Part shown: in pieces, positions 8,538 through 17,562 of the stretch | Layout: each line of letters begins with the position of its first letter | Position numbering within the stretch: position 1 is the stretch's first letter | Assembly (NCBI GenBank): GCA_016185305.1 | Contig: JACPNV010000029.1 | Coordinates: forward strand, 1-32,020 | Source of the DNA: Actinomycetota bacterium | Lineage (GTDB): Bacteria; Actinomycetota; Acidimicrobiia; Acidimicrobiales; Acidimicrobilacustridaceae | DNA: 32,020 nt | Direction of reading: 5' to 3' | The notes under the pieces: model-generated | The model's database searches: none | Seen by the model: the letters and a program-made list of their open reading frames with translations, nothing else | What the model was told of the DNA's origin: nothing | Made by a program: the position numbers and the translations under genes

Positions 8538-8972
8538 CTACCGTCCCGAGTACAGGTACTCCTGGAGCGCCTGGCTCTCGGCCTGCAACTCGGCGACGCG
8601 GTACTTCACGACGTCGCCGATGCTGATGATGCCGGCCAGCCGGCCATCGACCGTGACCGGCAGGTGGCGGATGCGCTCGTGGGTCATGACCTCCATCAGG
8701 CTGTCGACCGTGTCGGACGGCGAGCAGGTGCTGACCTCGGTCGTCATCGCCTCCGCAACCGGGAGGTCGAGCGCCGCGGCGCCATGGGCGGCGACGGCTC
8801 GGGCGAGATCACGTTCGGAGATGATCCCGGCGATCTGCGCGCCATCGTCGGACACGACCAGCGCGCCGACGCAGTGGTCGGCGAGCAATCTGGCCACGTC
8901 GGTCAGCGTGGCGCTGGGGGCAACGGTGGCGACACCGGCTGCTTTGCTGTCGAGGATCTGTCGAACATGCAT
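8538..8972 (-). CDS. Two-CBS-domain protein
   Basis: A 144-residue protein made almost entirely of a tandem CBS pair (Bateman module). CBS1 covers about residues 5-60 (VATVAPSATLTDVARLLADH, then GIISERDLARA). CBS2 covers about 75-130 (STCSPSDTVDSLMEVMTHER, RHLPVTVDGRLAGIISIGDV). Such pairs bind adenosine nucleotides and usually regulate another protein; stand-alone versions are common in actinobacteria. ATG 8972 is chosen because GAGGAGG lies just upstream and the family starts with MxVxxIL; the open frame extends further 5' without likeness. It is followed on the same strand by the small ORF and lipoprotein, so an operon is possible though no functional link is evident. Confidence 0.92.
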   Translation of the reverse strand: MHVRQILDSKAAGVATVAPSATLTDVARLLADHCVGALVVSDDGAQIAGIISERDLARAVAAHGAAALDLPVAEAMTTEVSTCSPSDTVDSLMEVMTHERIRHLPVTVDGRLAGIISIGDVVKYRVAELQAESQALQEYLYSGR

Positions 8973-9090
8973 GCTCGCCTCCTCTGCTGTCGGGACCGCC
9001 GAGCGGAACCACCGGTTGGATGATCGCCCGCCGATCACGGGCACACGGTGATTGTGCCAGGAATAGGTGCTCCGCGCGCGGCGCGCTGCG

Positions 9091-10179
9091 TTACAGGACG
9101 ACCACAGACCGGAGCACCTCGCCCCGCTCCATCTTGTGGAACGCCGCCTCGACGTCATCAAGCGCGATCTCTTCGGACACGAAGCGATCGAGGTCGAAGC
9201 GGCCTTGCAGGTACAGCTCTATCAGCGCCGGGAAGTCGCGGCTCGGTAGGCAGTCGCCGTACCACGACGGCTTCAACGCACCGCCGTGTCCGAAGAACTC
9301 GACCATCGGGAGCGCGGGGAACGTCATGTCCGGCGTCGGCACGCCGACCTGCACGACGGTGCCCGCCAGGTCGCGGGCGAACAAGCACTGCTCCAGAACG
9401 CTTGGGTTGCCGACTGCCTCGACGCAGATGTCAGCGCCGTACCCGCCGGTGAGCGCTCTCACTGCTTCGACCGGGTCGGTCTCGGACGCGTTCACGGTAT
9501 GGGTCGCGCCGAAGTCTGTTGCCCACGCGAGCTTGGTGGGGTCGAGGTCGACGGCGATGATGGTGCGCGCGCCGTTGAGCTTGGCGGCGGCGATGGCGGC
9601 ATCGCCCACCCCGCCGCAGCCGAACACCGCGATGGTGTCGCCCCGACCGACACCGCCGGTGTAGGCGGCCGCGCCGAAGCCGGCCATCACGCCGCAGCCG
9701 AGCAGCCCGGCCGCGGCGGGGCGAGCAGCCGCGTTCACCTTCGTCGCTTGGCCCGCGGCCACCAACGTCTTGTCCGCGAACGCACCGATGCCGAGGGCGG
9801 GGGACAGCGGCGTGCCGTCGGCGAGCGTCATGGGCTGCGTCGCGTTGGCAGTGCTGAAGCAGTATTGCGGCTTGCCCTTCCGGCACGACCGGCACTCGCC
9901 GCACACGGCGCGCCAGTTCAACACCACGAAGTCACCAGGCTCGATCTCGGTCACGCCGTCACCCACCGCTTCGACGACGCCGGCAGCCTCGTGGCCGAGC
10001 AGGAACGGGAACTCGTCGTTGATGCCGCCCTCTCGGTAGTGGAGGTCGGTGTGGCACACCCCGCACGCCTGGACGTCGATCAACGCCTCGCCCGGGCCCG
10101 GGTCGGGCACGACGATCGTCTCCACACGGACCGGCTTCTTCGGTTCCAGTGCGACCACTCCTCGTACCTCGTGGGGCAT
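9091..10179 (-). CDS. mscR: S-(hydroxymethyl)mycothiol dehydrogenase (zinc ADH family)
   Basis: A 362-residue zinc-dependent medium-chain dehydrogenase. The sequence closely follows the MscR/AdhE2 type: [40 protein letters not shown], and [16 protein letters not shown]. The catalytic zinc ligands are C42 and H63 with E64, the structural zinc site is C93/C96/C99/C107, and the NAD site is GCGGVG at 187-192. MscR oxidises the spontaneous adduct of formaldehyde and mycothiol using NAD, so it detoxifies formaldehyde and also acts on nitrosomycothiol. Its presence implies that the host makes mycothiol. ATG 10179 is preceded by AAGGAGAG. In mycobacteria mscR is followed by a metallo-beta-lactamase-fold gene; here the downstream neighbour is the CBS protein. 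Confidence 0.9.
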   Translation of the reverse strand: MPHEVRGVVALEPKKPVRVETIVVPDPGPGEALIDVQACGVCHTDLHYREGGINDEFPFLLGHEAAGVVEAVGDGVTEIEPGDFVVLNWRAVCGECRSCRKGKPQYCFSTANATQPMTLADGTPLSPALGIGAFADKTLVAAGQATKVNAAARPAAAGLLGCGVMAGFGAAAYTGGVGRGDTIAVFGCGGVGDAAIAAAKLNGARTIIAVDLDPTKLAWATDFGATHTVNASETDPVEAVRALTGGYGADICVEAVGNPSVLEQCLFARDLAGTVVQVGVPTPDMTFPALPMVEFFGHGGALKPSWYGDCLPSRDFPALIELYLQGRFDLDRFVSEEIALDDVEAAFHKMERGEVLRSVVVL

Positions 10180-10331
10180 CGCGACTCTCCTTCGGCTCGT
10201 CCGGCTCGTCGGCTGCGGCGTGATCGTATCGAGTCGTGGTGTCACGGTCGGGCGGCGCCATCGGCTCGTGACCGTCGCACGCGGCGTGATCGAGGTTCCG
10301 CGGTTGACGGTTCGGTCGGTGCCGACGTCGG

Positions 10332-10337
10332 TAGCAT
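10332..10337 (+). promoter_or_regulatory. Candidate -10 (TAGCAT), leaderless start of the esterase gene
   Basis: TAGCAT lies 6 nt before ATG 10344 with no Shine-Dalgarno sequence between. A TTGACG at 10304-10309 is 22 nt further up, too far for a standard -35. The rest of the 164-nt divergent gap shows no other clear signal. Confidence 0.35.
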
Positions 10338-10343
10338 CCGCCG

Positions 10344-11330
10344 ATGGCGAGACGAGCGTCCCCGCGAGGGGCGACGGTTCTGGTTGCGCTCGTGCTCCTC
10401 GCCGCGAGCTGCCGCGGCGGCTCCGAGCAGACAGAACGGTCGATCCCTCCGTTCTCGACTGGCCTTCGCGCCACGACCAAGACGTGCATCCCGACCGCGC
10501 CGGTGCCACCGAACAACCAGGTGCAGCACATCGCGTTCGAGGGCAAGGACCGGACCTACGTGCTCTCGGTACCTCCGGGCTACGACGGCACCAAGCCCGC
10601 ACCGCTCATCTTCGACTTCTACGGCCGGCAAGGCGATGCGCAGGAACAGGTCGCGGACTACGAGCTCGATGACCAGGCGATCGCGGCGGGCATGCTCGTC
10701 GTCACCCCCCAGGCGGCCGAGGACCGCGACCAGTCGAACAATGCGTGGTCGACCGACATCCCGCTCGTCCAGGCGATCTTGCAGTCATTGAACGACCGCT
10801 GGTGCATCGACGACGGTGCCGTGTTCACCGCGGGGTTCTCCGACGGCGGCGTGTTCTCGGCGTATCTCGCGTGCGCGTTGCCGGGGGTCTTCGCGGCGGT
10901 CGGCTCCGTTGCCGAGGTGGACTTTCCGCCCGATTGCCCGGACATGGCGTCGTTCTCGGTCATCGGCTTTCACGGCAAGAGCGACCCGGCGGTGCCCTAC
11001 GACGGGGGCGCGAGAGACAAGGGCGACGGTCGCAGCGGTCTGCCCGGCAGCCCGCAGCGGCTCCCGAAGAGCCTGCCGGTCGAGGAGACATTCGCGGCCT
11101 TCGCGGCCCACGACGGCTGCACGTCCACGCCCAGCCGCACCCGCGTCGCTCCTGGCGTGGAACAACTCGTCTACCCGAGCTGCAAGCCGGGGTCGGCCGT
11201 CGAGCTCTACTCGATCGACGACGGCGGGCACGAGTGGCCGGGTGACCCGGGCAGCGCAACGGCCCCTCCCGGCTCGGTCGACGCCAACCGCCTCATGGTC
11301 CAGTTCTTCCTCGACCACGCGCGTGGCTGA
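10344..11330 (+). CDS. LpqC/PHB-depolymerase-like esterase lipoprotein
   Basis: A 328-residue exported alpha/beta hydrolase. The N-terminus carries a lipobox LAASC with Cys23, so it is probably anchored on the outer face of the membrane. The catalytic set can be placed: nucleophile S166 in GFSDGG, acid D214 in [12 protein letters not shown], and H296 in DGGHEWPG. This layout matches the LpqC / poly(3-hydroxybutyrate) depolymerase / feruloyl esterase group (esterase family 1). Cysteines such as C48, C154, C177 and C198 could form disulfides, as in that family. The substrate is undetermined; extracellular ester hydrolysis is the safe reading. It converges with the acyl-CoA ligase gene (28-nt gap). 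Confidence 0.88.
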   Translation: MARRASPRGATVLVALVLLAASCRGGSEQTERSIPPFSTGLRATTKTCIPTAPVPPNNQVQHIAFEGKDRTYVLSVPPGYDGTKPAPLIFDFYGRQGDAQEQVADYELDDQAIAAGMLVVTPQAAEDRDQSNNAWSTDIPLVQAILQSLNDRWCIDDGAVFTAGFSDGGVFSAYLACALPGVFAAVGSVAEVDFPPDCPDMASFSVIGFHGKSDPAVPYDGGARDKGDGRSGLPGSPQRLPKSLPVEETFAAFAAHDGCTSTPSRTRVAPGVEQLVYPSCKPGSAVELYSIDDGGHEWPGDPGSATAPPGSVDANRLMVQFFLDHARG

Positions 11331-11358
11331 TGCCAGCACGAGCGGCCGCGAAGGCGGG

Positions 11359-13032
11359 TCATGACACGTGTTGGTCGCGAAGCTCGCGCTTCAAGATCTT
11401 GCCGGTCGCGCTGCGAGGCAACTGCACGTTGGAGAAGGTGATGATCGTCGGGACCTTGAACGCAGCCAACCGGCTGGCAACGTGCATGGCGAGCTCGTCT
11501 GCGGTGAGCGACGAGCCTTCTCGCAGCACCACGCGCGCTACGACCTCTTCTCCGAGCCGGGCGTGGGGCACACCGTAGACGGCCGCCTCGTACACGGCAG
11601 GATGCTCGTAGATCACCGCCTCGATCTCGGCGCAGTACACGTTCTCGCCGCCGCGCAGCACCATGTCTTTGGCGCGGTCCTCCACATAGACGAAGCCTTC
11701 GTCGTCGATGCGGCCGAGGTCGCCGGTGCGCAGCCAGCCGTCATGGAAGGCTTCGGCGGTGTCCTCGGGCTTGTTCCAGTAGCCACGGATCAGGTTGGCG
11801 CCGCGGAACTCGATCTCTCCCACCTCACCTGCTCCCAAGACGTTGCCGTCCGGACCGACCACACGCACCTGCATGATCGGGACCGTTCGGCCGGCGCTCG
11901 CCGGCTTGCGCACGTAGTCGTCGCCGCTGTTCTGCGGACCGTACGCGTTGGTCTCGGTCATGCCGTAGCCGATGTTGGGTCGCCCCTTCGTGAAGCTGTT
12001 GTCGATCCGCTTCACCAACTCCGGTGGCGCCGGCGCGCCGCCGCCACCCACCGCGAGCAGGCTCGAGGTGTCGCGCGTCGCGAACGAGGGCGATTCGAGC
12101 AGGTCCCACGACATCGTCGGCACGCCCACGAAGTTCGTCACGCGTTCTCGCTCGATCAGCTCGAGCGCTCGCTCGGGGTCCCACTTGTGCATCATCACCA
12201 GCTTCGCCCCGCTCGCGAACGTGCTCAGCATGACCGCCACGCATCCGGTCACGTGGAACAGCGGCACGATGAGGATGAACGCCGCGGGGTACGGCGCCGG
12301 CGCGGCGTCGCCGTCGGTCATGAGGGCGTTGACGGCGGCGCGGCAACCAAAGGCGAAGAGCGCGCTCAGGACGGCGCGATGGGTGGAGACGGCACCCTTC
12401 GGATGCCCCGTCGTGCCGGACGTGTAGAGAATCGTCGCATCGTCGTCGAGATCGATGTCTACGTCGGGCAGTGGCGCGCCGTAGACGAGGACGTCTTCGA
12501 GCCGATCGATGCCCGCCGGCAGGTCGCCCGTCGTTCTCACCGCGACGACTCGGGTTCCGGTCCTGCCGGTCGCGAGGAGCGGGGCGACGCGCTCGACGCG
12601 CTCGGCATCGGCAACGAGCACCGACGCGCCGGAATCGTCCAAGCCGTACTCGAGTTCGTCGGTCGTCCACCAGGCGTTGAGGCACACCGCGACGGCACCG
12701 ATCGAGGTGATGGCGGCGAAGGCGACGATCCACTCGGGGTAGTTCCGCATGGCGATGGCGACGCGGTCGCCCTTCCCGACGCCGTAGCGCTCGACGAGCA
12801 TGGCGCCGAACGCGTCGACGCGGTCCATCACCGCCGCGAAGCTCCACTGCTCGTCCTCGTACACGAGGAAGGTCCCGTCGCGCGTGCGCGCTGAGTCGAA
12901 CAGGGCCCGCAGGGACGGCGGCGTGCTGTGGAAGACCGGAAGCTCGCGGCCGGCGATCGTGGCGGTGCCCAGCTCGAAGCGAGCGCCCGGCGCGGTGACC
13001 GCGGCGACCGCGTGTGCGAACGTAAGGCCCAT
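11359..13032 (-). CDS. Acyl-CoA ligase, FadD-like (AMP-binding family)
   Basis: A 557-residue ANL-superfamily adenylating enzyme that activates a carboxylic acid with ATP and joins it to CoA. The phosphate loop is ATILYTSGTTGHPKG, the A5 motif is IGYGMTETNAYG, the hinge region is GWLRTGDLGRIDDEGFVYVE followed by DRAKDMVLRGGENVYCAEIE, and the C-terminal lysine motif is RSATGKILKREL. All core motifs are intact. The chain or ring substrate is not readable. ATG 13032 has GGAAGGAAA upstream and the family begins here (GLTFAHAVAAV); the open frame runs 33 codons further without similarity. The gene is followed convergently by the esterase; upstream is a 211-nt gap after the helicase gene. Confidence 0.92.
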   Translation of the reverse strand: MGLTFAHAVAAVTAPGARFELGTATIAGRELPVFHSTPPSLRALFDSARTRDGTFLVYEDEQWSFAAVMDRVDAFGAMLVERYGVGKGDRVAIAMRNYPEWIVAFAAITSIGAVAVCLNAWWTTDELEYGLDDSGASVLVADAERVERVAPLLATGRTGTRVVAVRTTGDLPAGIDRLEDVLVYGAPLPDVDIDLDDDATILYTSGTTGHPKGAVSTHRAVLSALFAFGCRAAVNALMTDGDAAPAPYPAAFILIVPLFHVTGCVAVMLSTFASGAKLVMMHKWDPERALELIERERVTNFVGVPTMSWDLLESPSFATRDTSSLLAVGGGGAPAPPELVKRIDNSFTKGRPNIGYGMTETNAYGPQNSGDDYVRKPASAGRTVPIMQVRVVGPDGNVLGAGEVGEIEFRGANLIRGYWNKPEDTAEAFHDGWLRTGDLGRIDDEGFVYVEDRAKDMVLRGGENVYCAEIEAVIYEHPAVYEAAVYGVPHARLGEEVVARVVLREGSSLTADELAMHVASRLAAFKVPTIITFSNVQLPRSATGKILKRELRDQHVS

Positions 13033-13243
13033 CAACCGTTTCCTTCCCCCGCCCGTACCGAACGTCGTCGCATCGTAAACGACGCCTTGTCTCGGGACGC
13101 ACCTCGGCGGCGCCGCATCGTCTTCCCGCATGGCGCAGGTGCCGGGTCAGGCGAAAAGGTGGTGGGCGCCGGCTGGTTCGAGCCCCGGGCTCACACCGGT
13201 CACCTCCTGGGCAGCAAGCTGCACCTGGCGAGCTCGAAGGCCG

Positions 13244-14812
13244 TCATGCACGCGCTGATCGACGCGTAGCCGCCTTCCGCCCGGCGCGCTTGGTGTTCGC
13301 CGGCTTCCCGTTGGCGGACTTCCTGCTCGATTGCTTGGTGGTCGACTTCGACGGTGCCGGTCGGCCGGCCTTCGGGCGCGCTGGTTTGCGCCCGTGGCGA
13401 GCCGCCGAGCCCTTCGGTGTGCGGGTACCGCCTGGTGTTGCTGGCGAGCGGCGCTTCTTCTTCGGTGCGCCCGCTCTGGTGTCGGGTTCTTCGTCGAGCT
13501 CGAGGGTCGCCAGCCGCTTTGCTTTGCGCCGCGCCGCACCACTTGGCCGGCGCTTGCCGTCCGGCAGCGGCTCGCGGCCGGGCTTCGGCGGGCGGGTCGG
13601 TGTGCGGGTGCTGTGCGCCTCGACGTGCTCTTGCGCGACGTGCTCTTGCGCGATGTTCTCGGGCACGGGGGTGACCTTCGCAAGCTCGACGGCATCGAGC
13701 CCGATGGGATGCCCGAGCTCCTTTTGGAGCTGCTTGACCGGCTTGCGGAGGTCGGGCAGCACGAGCGTCACGACCAGACCTGACGCGCCCGCCCGAGCCG
13801 TGCGGCCCGAGCGGTGCACGTAATCCTTGGGGTCGGCGGGCGGATCGAAGTGGATCACGCACGCGACGTCGTCGACATGGATGCCGCGCGCCGCGACATC
13901 GGTCGCGACGAGCGCGGCCACCTCACCGCGATGGAACGAGCGCAATGCTCGCTCTCGCTGCCCCTGCGAGCGATCGCCGTGGATGGCCGCCGCCGGCACG
14001 CCCTTGGTCTCGAGCTGCCGGGCGACGCGGTCCGCGCCCCGCTTCGTGCGGCAGAAGACGATGGTCGGGCCGCTCCGCTTCACGACATCGGCGGCGACGG
14101 TGATGCGCTCCGCTCGGTCGACCGACCAGAACAGATGCGTCGCGCGGCTGGCGTCTTCGTCGTCGTGGTAGAGCTCGTGGCGGAGGGGATCGCGCTGGTA
14201 GCGATTGATCAACACGTCGACGTCGCCGTCGAGGGTCGCCGAGAACAGCAACGTCTGCCGGTCGCCGGCGCACTGGTCGAGCAGCCGGCGCACCTCGGGC
14301 AGGAAGCCCATGTCGGCCATGCGGTCGGCTTCGTCCACGACGATGAAGTCCACGTCGCGCAGGTCGGCACAGCCCTGGTTGATCAGATCGGCCAACCGTC
14401 CCGGGCACGCGACGGCGATGTCGACGCCGCGCTGGAGAGCCTGCACCTGGCGCGGGAAGCCGACGCCGCCGTAGAACGCCTCGACCCACGGGCCCTTGGG
14501 CTTCGCGAGCTGCTGCAACTCGTGCGCGACCTGCGAGGCGAGCTCGCGTGTAGGGACGAGCACGAGGCCGCGCGGCCGGCGTGGCTTCGCCTTGCCGACG
14601 CGCATCACGAGCGGGATGCCGAACGCGATCGTCTTGCCCGATCCTGTCGGCGCGCGGCCGCAGACGTCGCGGCCGGCGAGCGCGTCGGGGATGGTCGCGG
14701 CCTGGATCGGGAACGGTTCGGTGACGCCGCGCCGGGCCAGCGCGCCGGCCATGGGGGCGGGCACGCCGAGGTCCGCGAAACAGAGCGCGGTGTCGATAGG
14801 AGCTGATGACAT
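13244..14812 (-). CDS. DEAD-box ATP-dependent RNA helicase with basic C-terminal tail
   Basis: A 522-residue RNA helicase. The Q motif region is FADLGVPAPMAGALARRGVT then EPFPIQAA, the Walker A motif is APTGSGKT (54-61), then PTRELASQ, DEAD at 160-163, and SAT. The second RecA lobe contains IVFCRTKRGADRVARQL, ATDVAARGIHVDDV and HRSGRTARAG. After about residue 375 comes a roughly 150-residue Lys/Arg/Ala/Pro-rich tail (KPARPKAGRPAPSKSTTK and similar), probably disordered and RNA-binding, as in RhlE/CsdA-like proteins. Likely roles are RNA duplex unwinding, ribosome assembly or cold adaptation. ATG 14812 is chosen because similarity starts there; GGAGGC lies upstream but rather far. The 238-nt upstream gap (14813-15050) shows no feature I can name. 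Confidence 0.92.
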   Translation of the reverse strand: MSSAPIDTALCFADLGVPAPMAGALARRGVTEPFPIQAATIPDALAGRDVCGRAPTGSGKTIAFGIPLVMRVGKAKPRRPRGLVLVPTRELASQVAHELQQLAKPKGPWVEAFYGGVGFPRQVQALQRGVDIAVACPGRLADLINQGCADLRDVDFIVVDEADRMADMGFLPEVRRLLDQCAGDRQTLLFSATLDGDVDVLINRYQRDPLRHELYHDDEDASRATHLFWSVDRAERITVAADVVKRSGPTIVFCRTKRGADRVARQLETKGVPAAAIHGDRSQGQRERALRSFHRGEVAALVATDVAARGIHVDDVACVIHFDPPADPKDYVHRSGRTARAGASGLVVTLVLPDLRKPVKQLQKELGHPIGLDAVELAKVTPVPENIAQEHVAQEHVEAHSTRTPTRPPKPGREPLPDGKRRPSGAARRKAKRLATLELDEEPDTRAGAPKKKRRSPATPGGTRTPKGSAARHGRKPARPKAGRPAPSKSTTKQSSRKSANGKPANTKRAGRKAATRRSARA

Positions 14813-15050
14813 GGTTCGCTTTCTTTGCCTCCAGGTCGCGCTGCGGCGGGGCCCGGACCGCGGATGCGGAGACAGTGGCAAGAGGCAGGCCACCGTGGTC
14901 GTTGTCTCGGTCGGCGCCGGCACCGGCGGCCACTTGCCCTCAGCGGGGCTCAGCCCTCAACGCATGCCTCTTCGCGCTGGTCGACCGAATGGAGAACTCG
15001 AACACCCTAGCCGCTGTCGCGCTCGAATCCACATCGACGCCGCGTGTTGC

Positions 15051-16583
15051 TCAGTTCACGAGCTTCTCGCGGCCTTCCCAGTAGGGCTGGCGCAGCTTGT
15101 ACTTCTGCAACTTGCCGGTCGCGGTGCGTGCCAGCTCGTCGCGGATCTCCACCGATGACGGGCACTTGTAGTGTGCGAGCTTCTCGCGGCACCACGCGAT
15201 GAGCTCGTCCTCGGTGGCGGTCTGGTCCGGGCCGAAGACCACGAGCGCCTTCACCGTCTCGCCCCACTTGTCGTCGGGCACGCCGATCACGGCGACCTCT
15301 GCGACCGAGGGATGGGAGAACAGGCAGTCCTCCACTTCTGACGAAGAGACGTTCTCGCCGCCGGAGATGATCACGTCTTTCTTGCGGTCAGAGATGGTGA
15401 GGTAGTTGCCGTCGTCGATGGAGCCGCCGTCGCCTGTGCGGAACCAGCCGTCGACGAGCGCATCGGCTGTCGCCTCGGGTTGGTTCCAGTAGCCGACGAG
15501 GACGTGGTTGGAGCGCGCGAGCACCTCGCCTTCCTCGTCGACCCGGAGCGTGACGCCGAGGCCCGGCGCGCCGGCACGGGCCAGCTTGGCGGCCCGCTCG
15601 GCCGCCGAGAGACCGTCCCACTCCGACCGGCTGCGGTTCATCGTCAGCAGGGGAGAGGTCTCGGTCAGGCCGTAGATCTGGACGAACTCCCAGCCGAGGT
15701 CGGTCTCGACCCGCTCGATGGTCTGGGTGGGTGGGGGAGCACCGGCGACGATCATGCGGGTGCGCCCGGCGCCAGGGACCGGCCCGTCCCACGACTGCGC
15801 GGCGTCGAGGATCGCGGCCACCACCGCGGGTGCGCCGCACAGCAACGTCACGCCGTGCTCGTCGACGCGGCGGAGGATCTCGGCGCCGTCCACCTTGCGC
15901 AGCACGACCTGCCGCACACCCATCGCCGTCGTGGCGTAGGGCATGCCCCAACCGTTGCAGTGGAACATCGGCAGGGTGTGGAGGTACACGTCGCGGTCGG
16001 ACACACCCGCCTGCCAGCCGAAGGTCGCCGCGTTCGTCCACAGCATGCGGTGGGTCATCTGCACGCCTTTGGGGCGGGCGGTCGTGCCGCTCGTGTAGTT
16101 GATGGTGGCGGTGTCGTTCTCGTCGATCGTGGCGGGACGGGGATCGACGCCATCGAGGTAGAGCTCGCCGTCGTCCTGGCCGAGCACGATCCGGTGCTCG
16201 CACTTCACGCCCGACAGCGCGCCATCCAACTCGGGGTCGACCAGCAGCACTCGCGCGCCCGAGTGCTCGACGATGAACTCGACCTCTTCGGCTTGCAGGC
16301 GGAAGTTCACCGGCACGTAGATGCGGCCGAACGCGCTCACCCCGAAGAAGCCGACCAGCAGGCGGGCCGCGTTCTGCGACACGATCGCCACGCGCTCGCC
16401 GTGATCGATGCCCAGTTGGTCGAGCCGCGCCGCCTGCCCCCGAGCGAGATCGGCGACCTGTCGGTACGTGAGCGACCCGAGCGATGACGCCGGTTGGTCC
16501 GGCTCGTCGATCACACCTACGCGCGAGGCGTAGACCTTCTCGGCGCGATCGAGGTGATCGCGGATGGTGAGCGGAATCTCCAT
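15051..16583 (-). CDS. Acyl-CoA ligase, FadD-like, second copy
   Basis: A 510-residue ANL-family acyl-CoA synthetase, distinct in sequence from the ligase at 11359-13032. Motifs: INYTSGTTARPKGVQMTHR (phosphate loop), LPMFHCNGWGMPY, IYGLTETSPLL, GWFRTGDGGSIDDGNYLTIS followed by DRKKDVIISGGENVSSSEVE, and RTATGKLQKYKLRQPYW. The CNGWG and Q(K/P)Y-type ending resemble medium/long-chain fatty acid and cinnamate-type ligases of actinobacteria. ATG 16583 has GGGAAGG upstream. It lies 67 nt after the metallo-beta-lactamase-fold gene on the same strand, so the two may be co-transcribed, which would suggest a shared catabolic route. Confidence 0.92.
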   Translation of the reverse strand: MEIPLTIRDHLDRAEKVYASRVGVIDEPDQPASSLGSLTYRQVADLARGQAARLDQLGIDHGERVAIVSQNAARLLVGFFGVSAFGRIYVPVNFRLQAEEVEFIVEHSGARVLLVDPELDGALSGVKCEHRIVLGQDDGELYLDGVDPRPATIDENDTATINYTSGTTARPKGVQMTHRMLWTNAATFGWQAGVSDRDVYLHTLPMFHCNGWGMPYATTAMGVRQVVLRKVDGAEILRRVDEHGVTLLCGAPAVVAAILDAAQSWDGPVPGAGRTRMIVAGAPPPTQTIERVETDLGWEFVQIYGLTETSPLLTMNRSRSEWDGLSAAERAAKLARAGAPGLGVTLRVDEEGEVLARSNHVLVGYWNQPEATADALVDGWFRTGDGGSIDDGNYLTISDRKKDVIISGGENVSSSEVEDCLFSHPSVAEVAVIGVPDDKWGETVKALVVFGPDQTATEDELIAWCREKLAHYKCPSSVEIRDELARTATGKLQKYKLRQPYWEGREKLVN

Positions 16584-16650
16584 CGGGGCCTTCCCGGGTT
16601 CGTGGCGAGCGGTGCAGTCGGGACCGTACCGCAGGCTGTCCTGGCTGCGC

Positions 16651-17496
16651 TCAGGTGGTGGCGGGGACGGTCACCGTGTCGAGGTCGCTCGCCAGGACCA
16701 CGTCGCCGTCGAACGCGCGGCGGGCCTCGTCGACCCACTCGTGTTCGGTGCCCGGCGGCGGGGGCGGAACGGGATGGGTCAGCACCAACTGGCGCACGCC
16801 GGCCTTCGTCGCGGTTGCCGCGGCGTCCTCGATCGACGAGTGGTAGTCGACGACGTCCTGCAAGCGAGCCGACGGGATCATCTTGATCAGGGACGGACGG
16901 ATGACCGTCTGCACGTAGACGTCCGCGCCCTGGCACAGCGTGAACAAGCCCTCGCACGGGACCGTGTCGCCGGCGATGACGACCGAGGCGCCGTCGGCTT
17001 CGACGCGGTAGCCGAGCGTCGGTTGTACCGGTGCGTGGTCGGTCGGCGCGGCGATGACGCGGACCCCGCCGACGTCACTGATGACCGTGCCGTCGACCGC
17101 GGCGTCGGTCTCGGTGACCTCGACCGGCGGGTTCCAGCACAGGTCGTCGTGATGGTCCAAGCGATAGCCGATGTCGGTCTCGAGCATCGCCAGCGTGCGG
17201 TCGACGAACTGCTGCGTGCCGACAGGGCCGACGACCTTCAGCGGGTTCTCGAACGGCGACATCGCCCAGCGCGTGGTGACGAGGTCGTTGAAGTCCGTCA
17301 CGTGATCGCTGTGCAGATGGGTGAGGTAGACGGTGGCGAAGTTGAGCGCGCCCGACCCGACCGCCGCGGCCCGGAGCAACACGCCGCGCCCGCAGTCGAA
17401 GAGGAGGTCGCGCCCGCCGGCGCGGACCAGCGTGCTCGGCCCGGCGCGATCGGGAGTGGGGAGGGGGCTGCCGGTTCCGAGGGTGATGACATCCAT
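16651..17496 (-). CDS. Metallo-beta-lactamase-fold hydrolase (RNase Z-like type)
   Basis: A 281-residue protein with the binuclear-zinc MBL fold. It opens with ITLGTGSPLPTPDRAGPST, like the RNase Z/arylsulfatase branch. The metal motif is THLHSDH near residue 60, with VIAGDT (bridging Asp), DYHSS and LTHPVPP supplying further ligands. It is unlikely to be tRNase Z itself because no exosite arm is apparent; the substrate is unknown. Position upstream of an acyl-CoA ligase suggests hydrolysis of an ester or lactone, as inference. ATG 17496 lacks a Shine-Dalgarno sequence, and CATATT lies 6 nt upstream. A palindrome at 17507-17523 sits directly over this promoter region, so repression by a dimeric regulator is likely. 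Confidence 0.88.
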   Translation of the reverse strand: MDVITLGTGSPLPTPDRAGPSTLVRAGGRDLLFDCGRGVLLRAAAVGSGALNFATVYLTHLHSDHVTDFNDLVTTRWAMSPFENPLKVVGPVGTQQFVDRTLAMLETDIGYRLDHHDDLCWNPPVEVTETDAAVDGTVISDVGGVRVIAAPTDHAPVQPTLGYRVEADGASVVIAGDTVPCEGLFTLCQGADVYVQTVIRPSLIKMIPSARLQDVVDYHSSIEDAAATATKAGVRQLVLTHPVPPPPPGTEHEWVDEARRAFDGDVVLASDLDTVTVPATT

Positions 17497-17502
17497 GGGA
17501 CG

Positions 17503-17508
17503 AATATG
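17503..17508 (-). promoter_or_regulatory. Candidate -10 (CATATT) for the MBL-fold gene
   Basis: On the minus strand CATATT ends 6 nt before ATG 17496, consistent with a leaderless start. It overlaps the edge of the TGACAGT palindrome. Confidence 0.3.
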
Positions 17509-17523
17509 ACAGTCTTACTGTCA
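17507..17523. promoter_or_regulatory. Palindromic operator candidate TGACAGT-CTT-ACTGTCA
   Basis: A perfect 7-bp inverted repeat with a 3-nt spacer lies in the 66-nt gap between the divergent MBL-fold and cupin genes. It touches the probable -10 of the MBL gene and is upstream of the cupin -10. The size and symmetry suit a TetR- or GntR-type dimer; no regulator gene is present in the window, so the regulator is unknown. Confidence 0.55.
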
Positions 17524-17549
17524 ATTGTCTAGGGGGCTCATCTCGCCGC

Positions 17550-17555
17550 TAGATT
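17550..17555 (+). promoter_or_regulatory. Candidate -10 (TAGATT) for the cupin gene
   Basis: TAGATT lies 7 nt before GTG 17563, and no Shine-Dalgarno sequence is present. TTGTCT at 17525-17530 could be a weak -35 with a 19-nt spacer. Confidence 0.35.
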
Positions 17556-17562
17556 CCCGCCG

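Noticed and set aside
9286..10791. A 501-codon open frame on the plus strand
   Set aside because: It runs antisense to mscR and then through the divergent gap in the wrong frame of the esterase gene; composition is Arg/Gly/Ala-rich with no domain. Typical shadow in GC-rich DNA.
13168..13196. GGTTCGAGCCCCGGGCTCAC resembles a tRNA T-arm
   Set aside because: The stem does not pair at two of five positions, and no matching acceptor, D or anticodon arm lies upstream within tRNA length.
12928..13269. Plus-strand frame of 113 codons over the ligase/helicase gap
   Set aside because: Most of it is antisense to the ligase start; the part in the gap has no similarity and no start signal.
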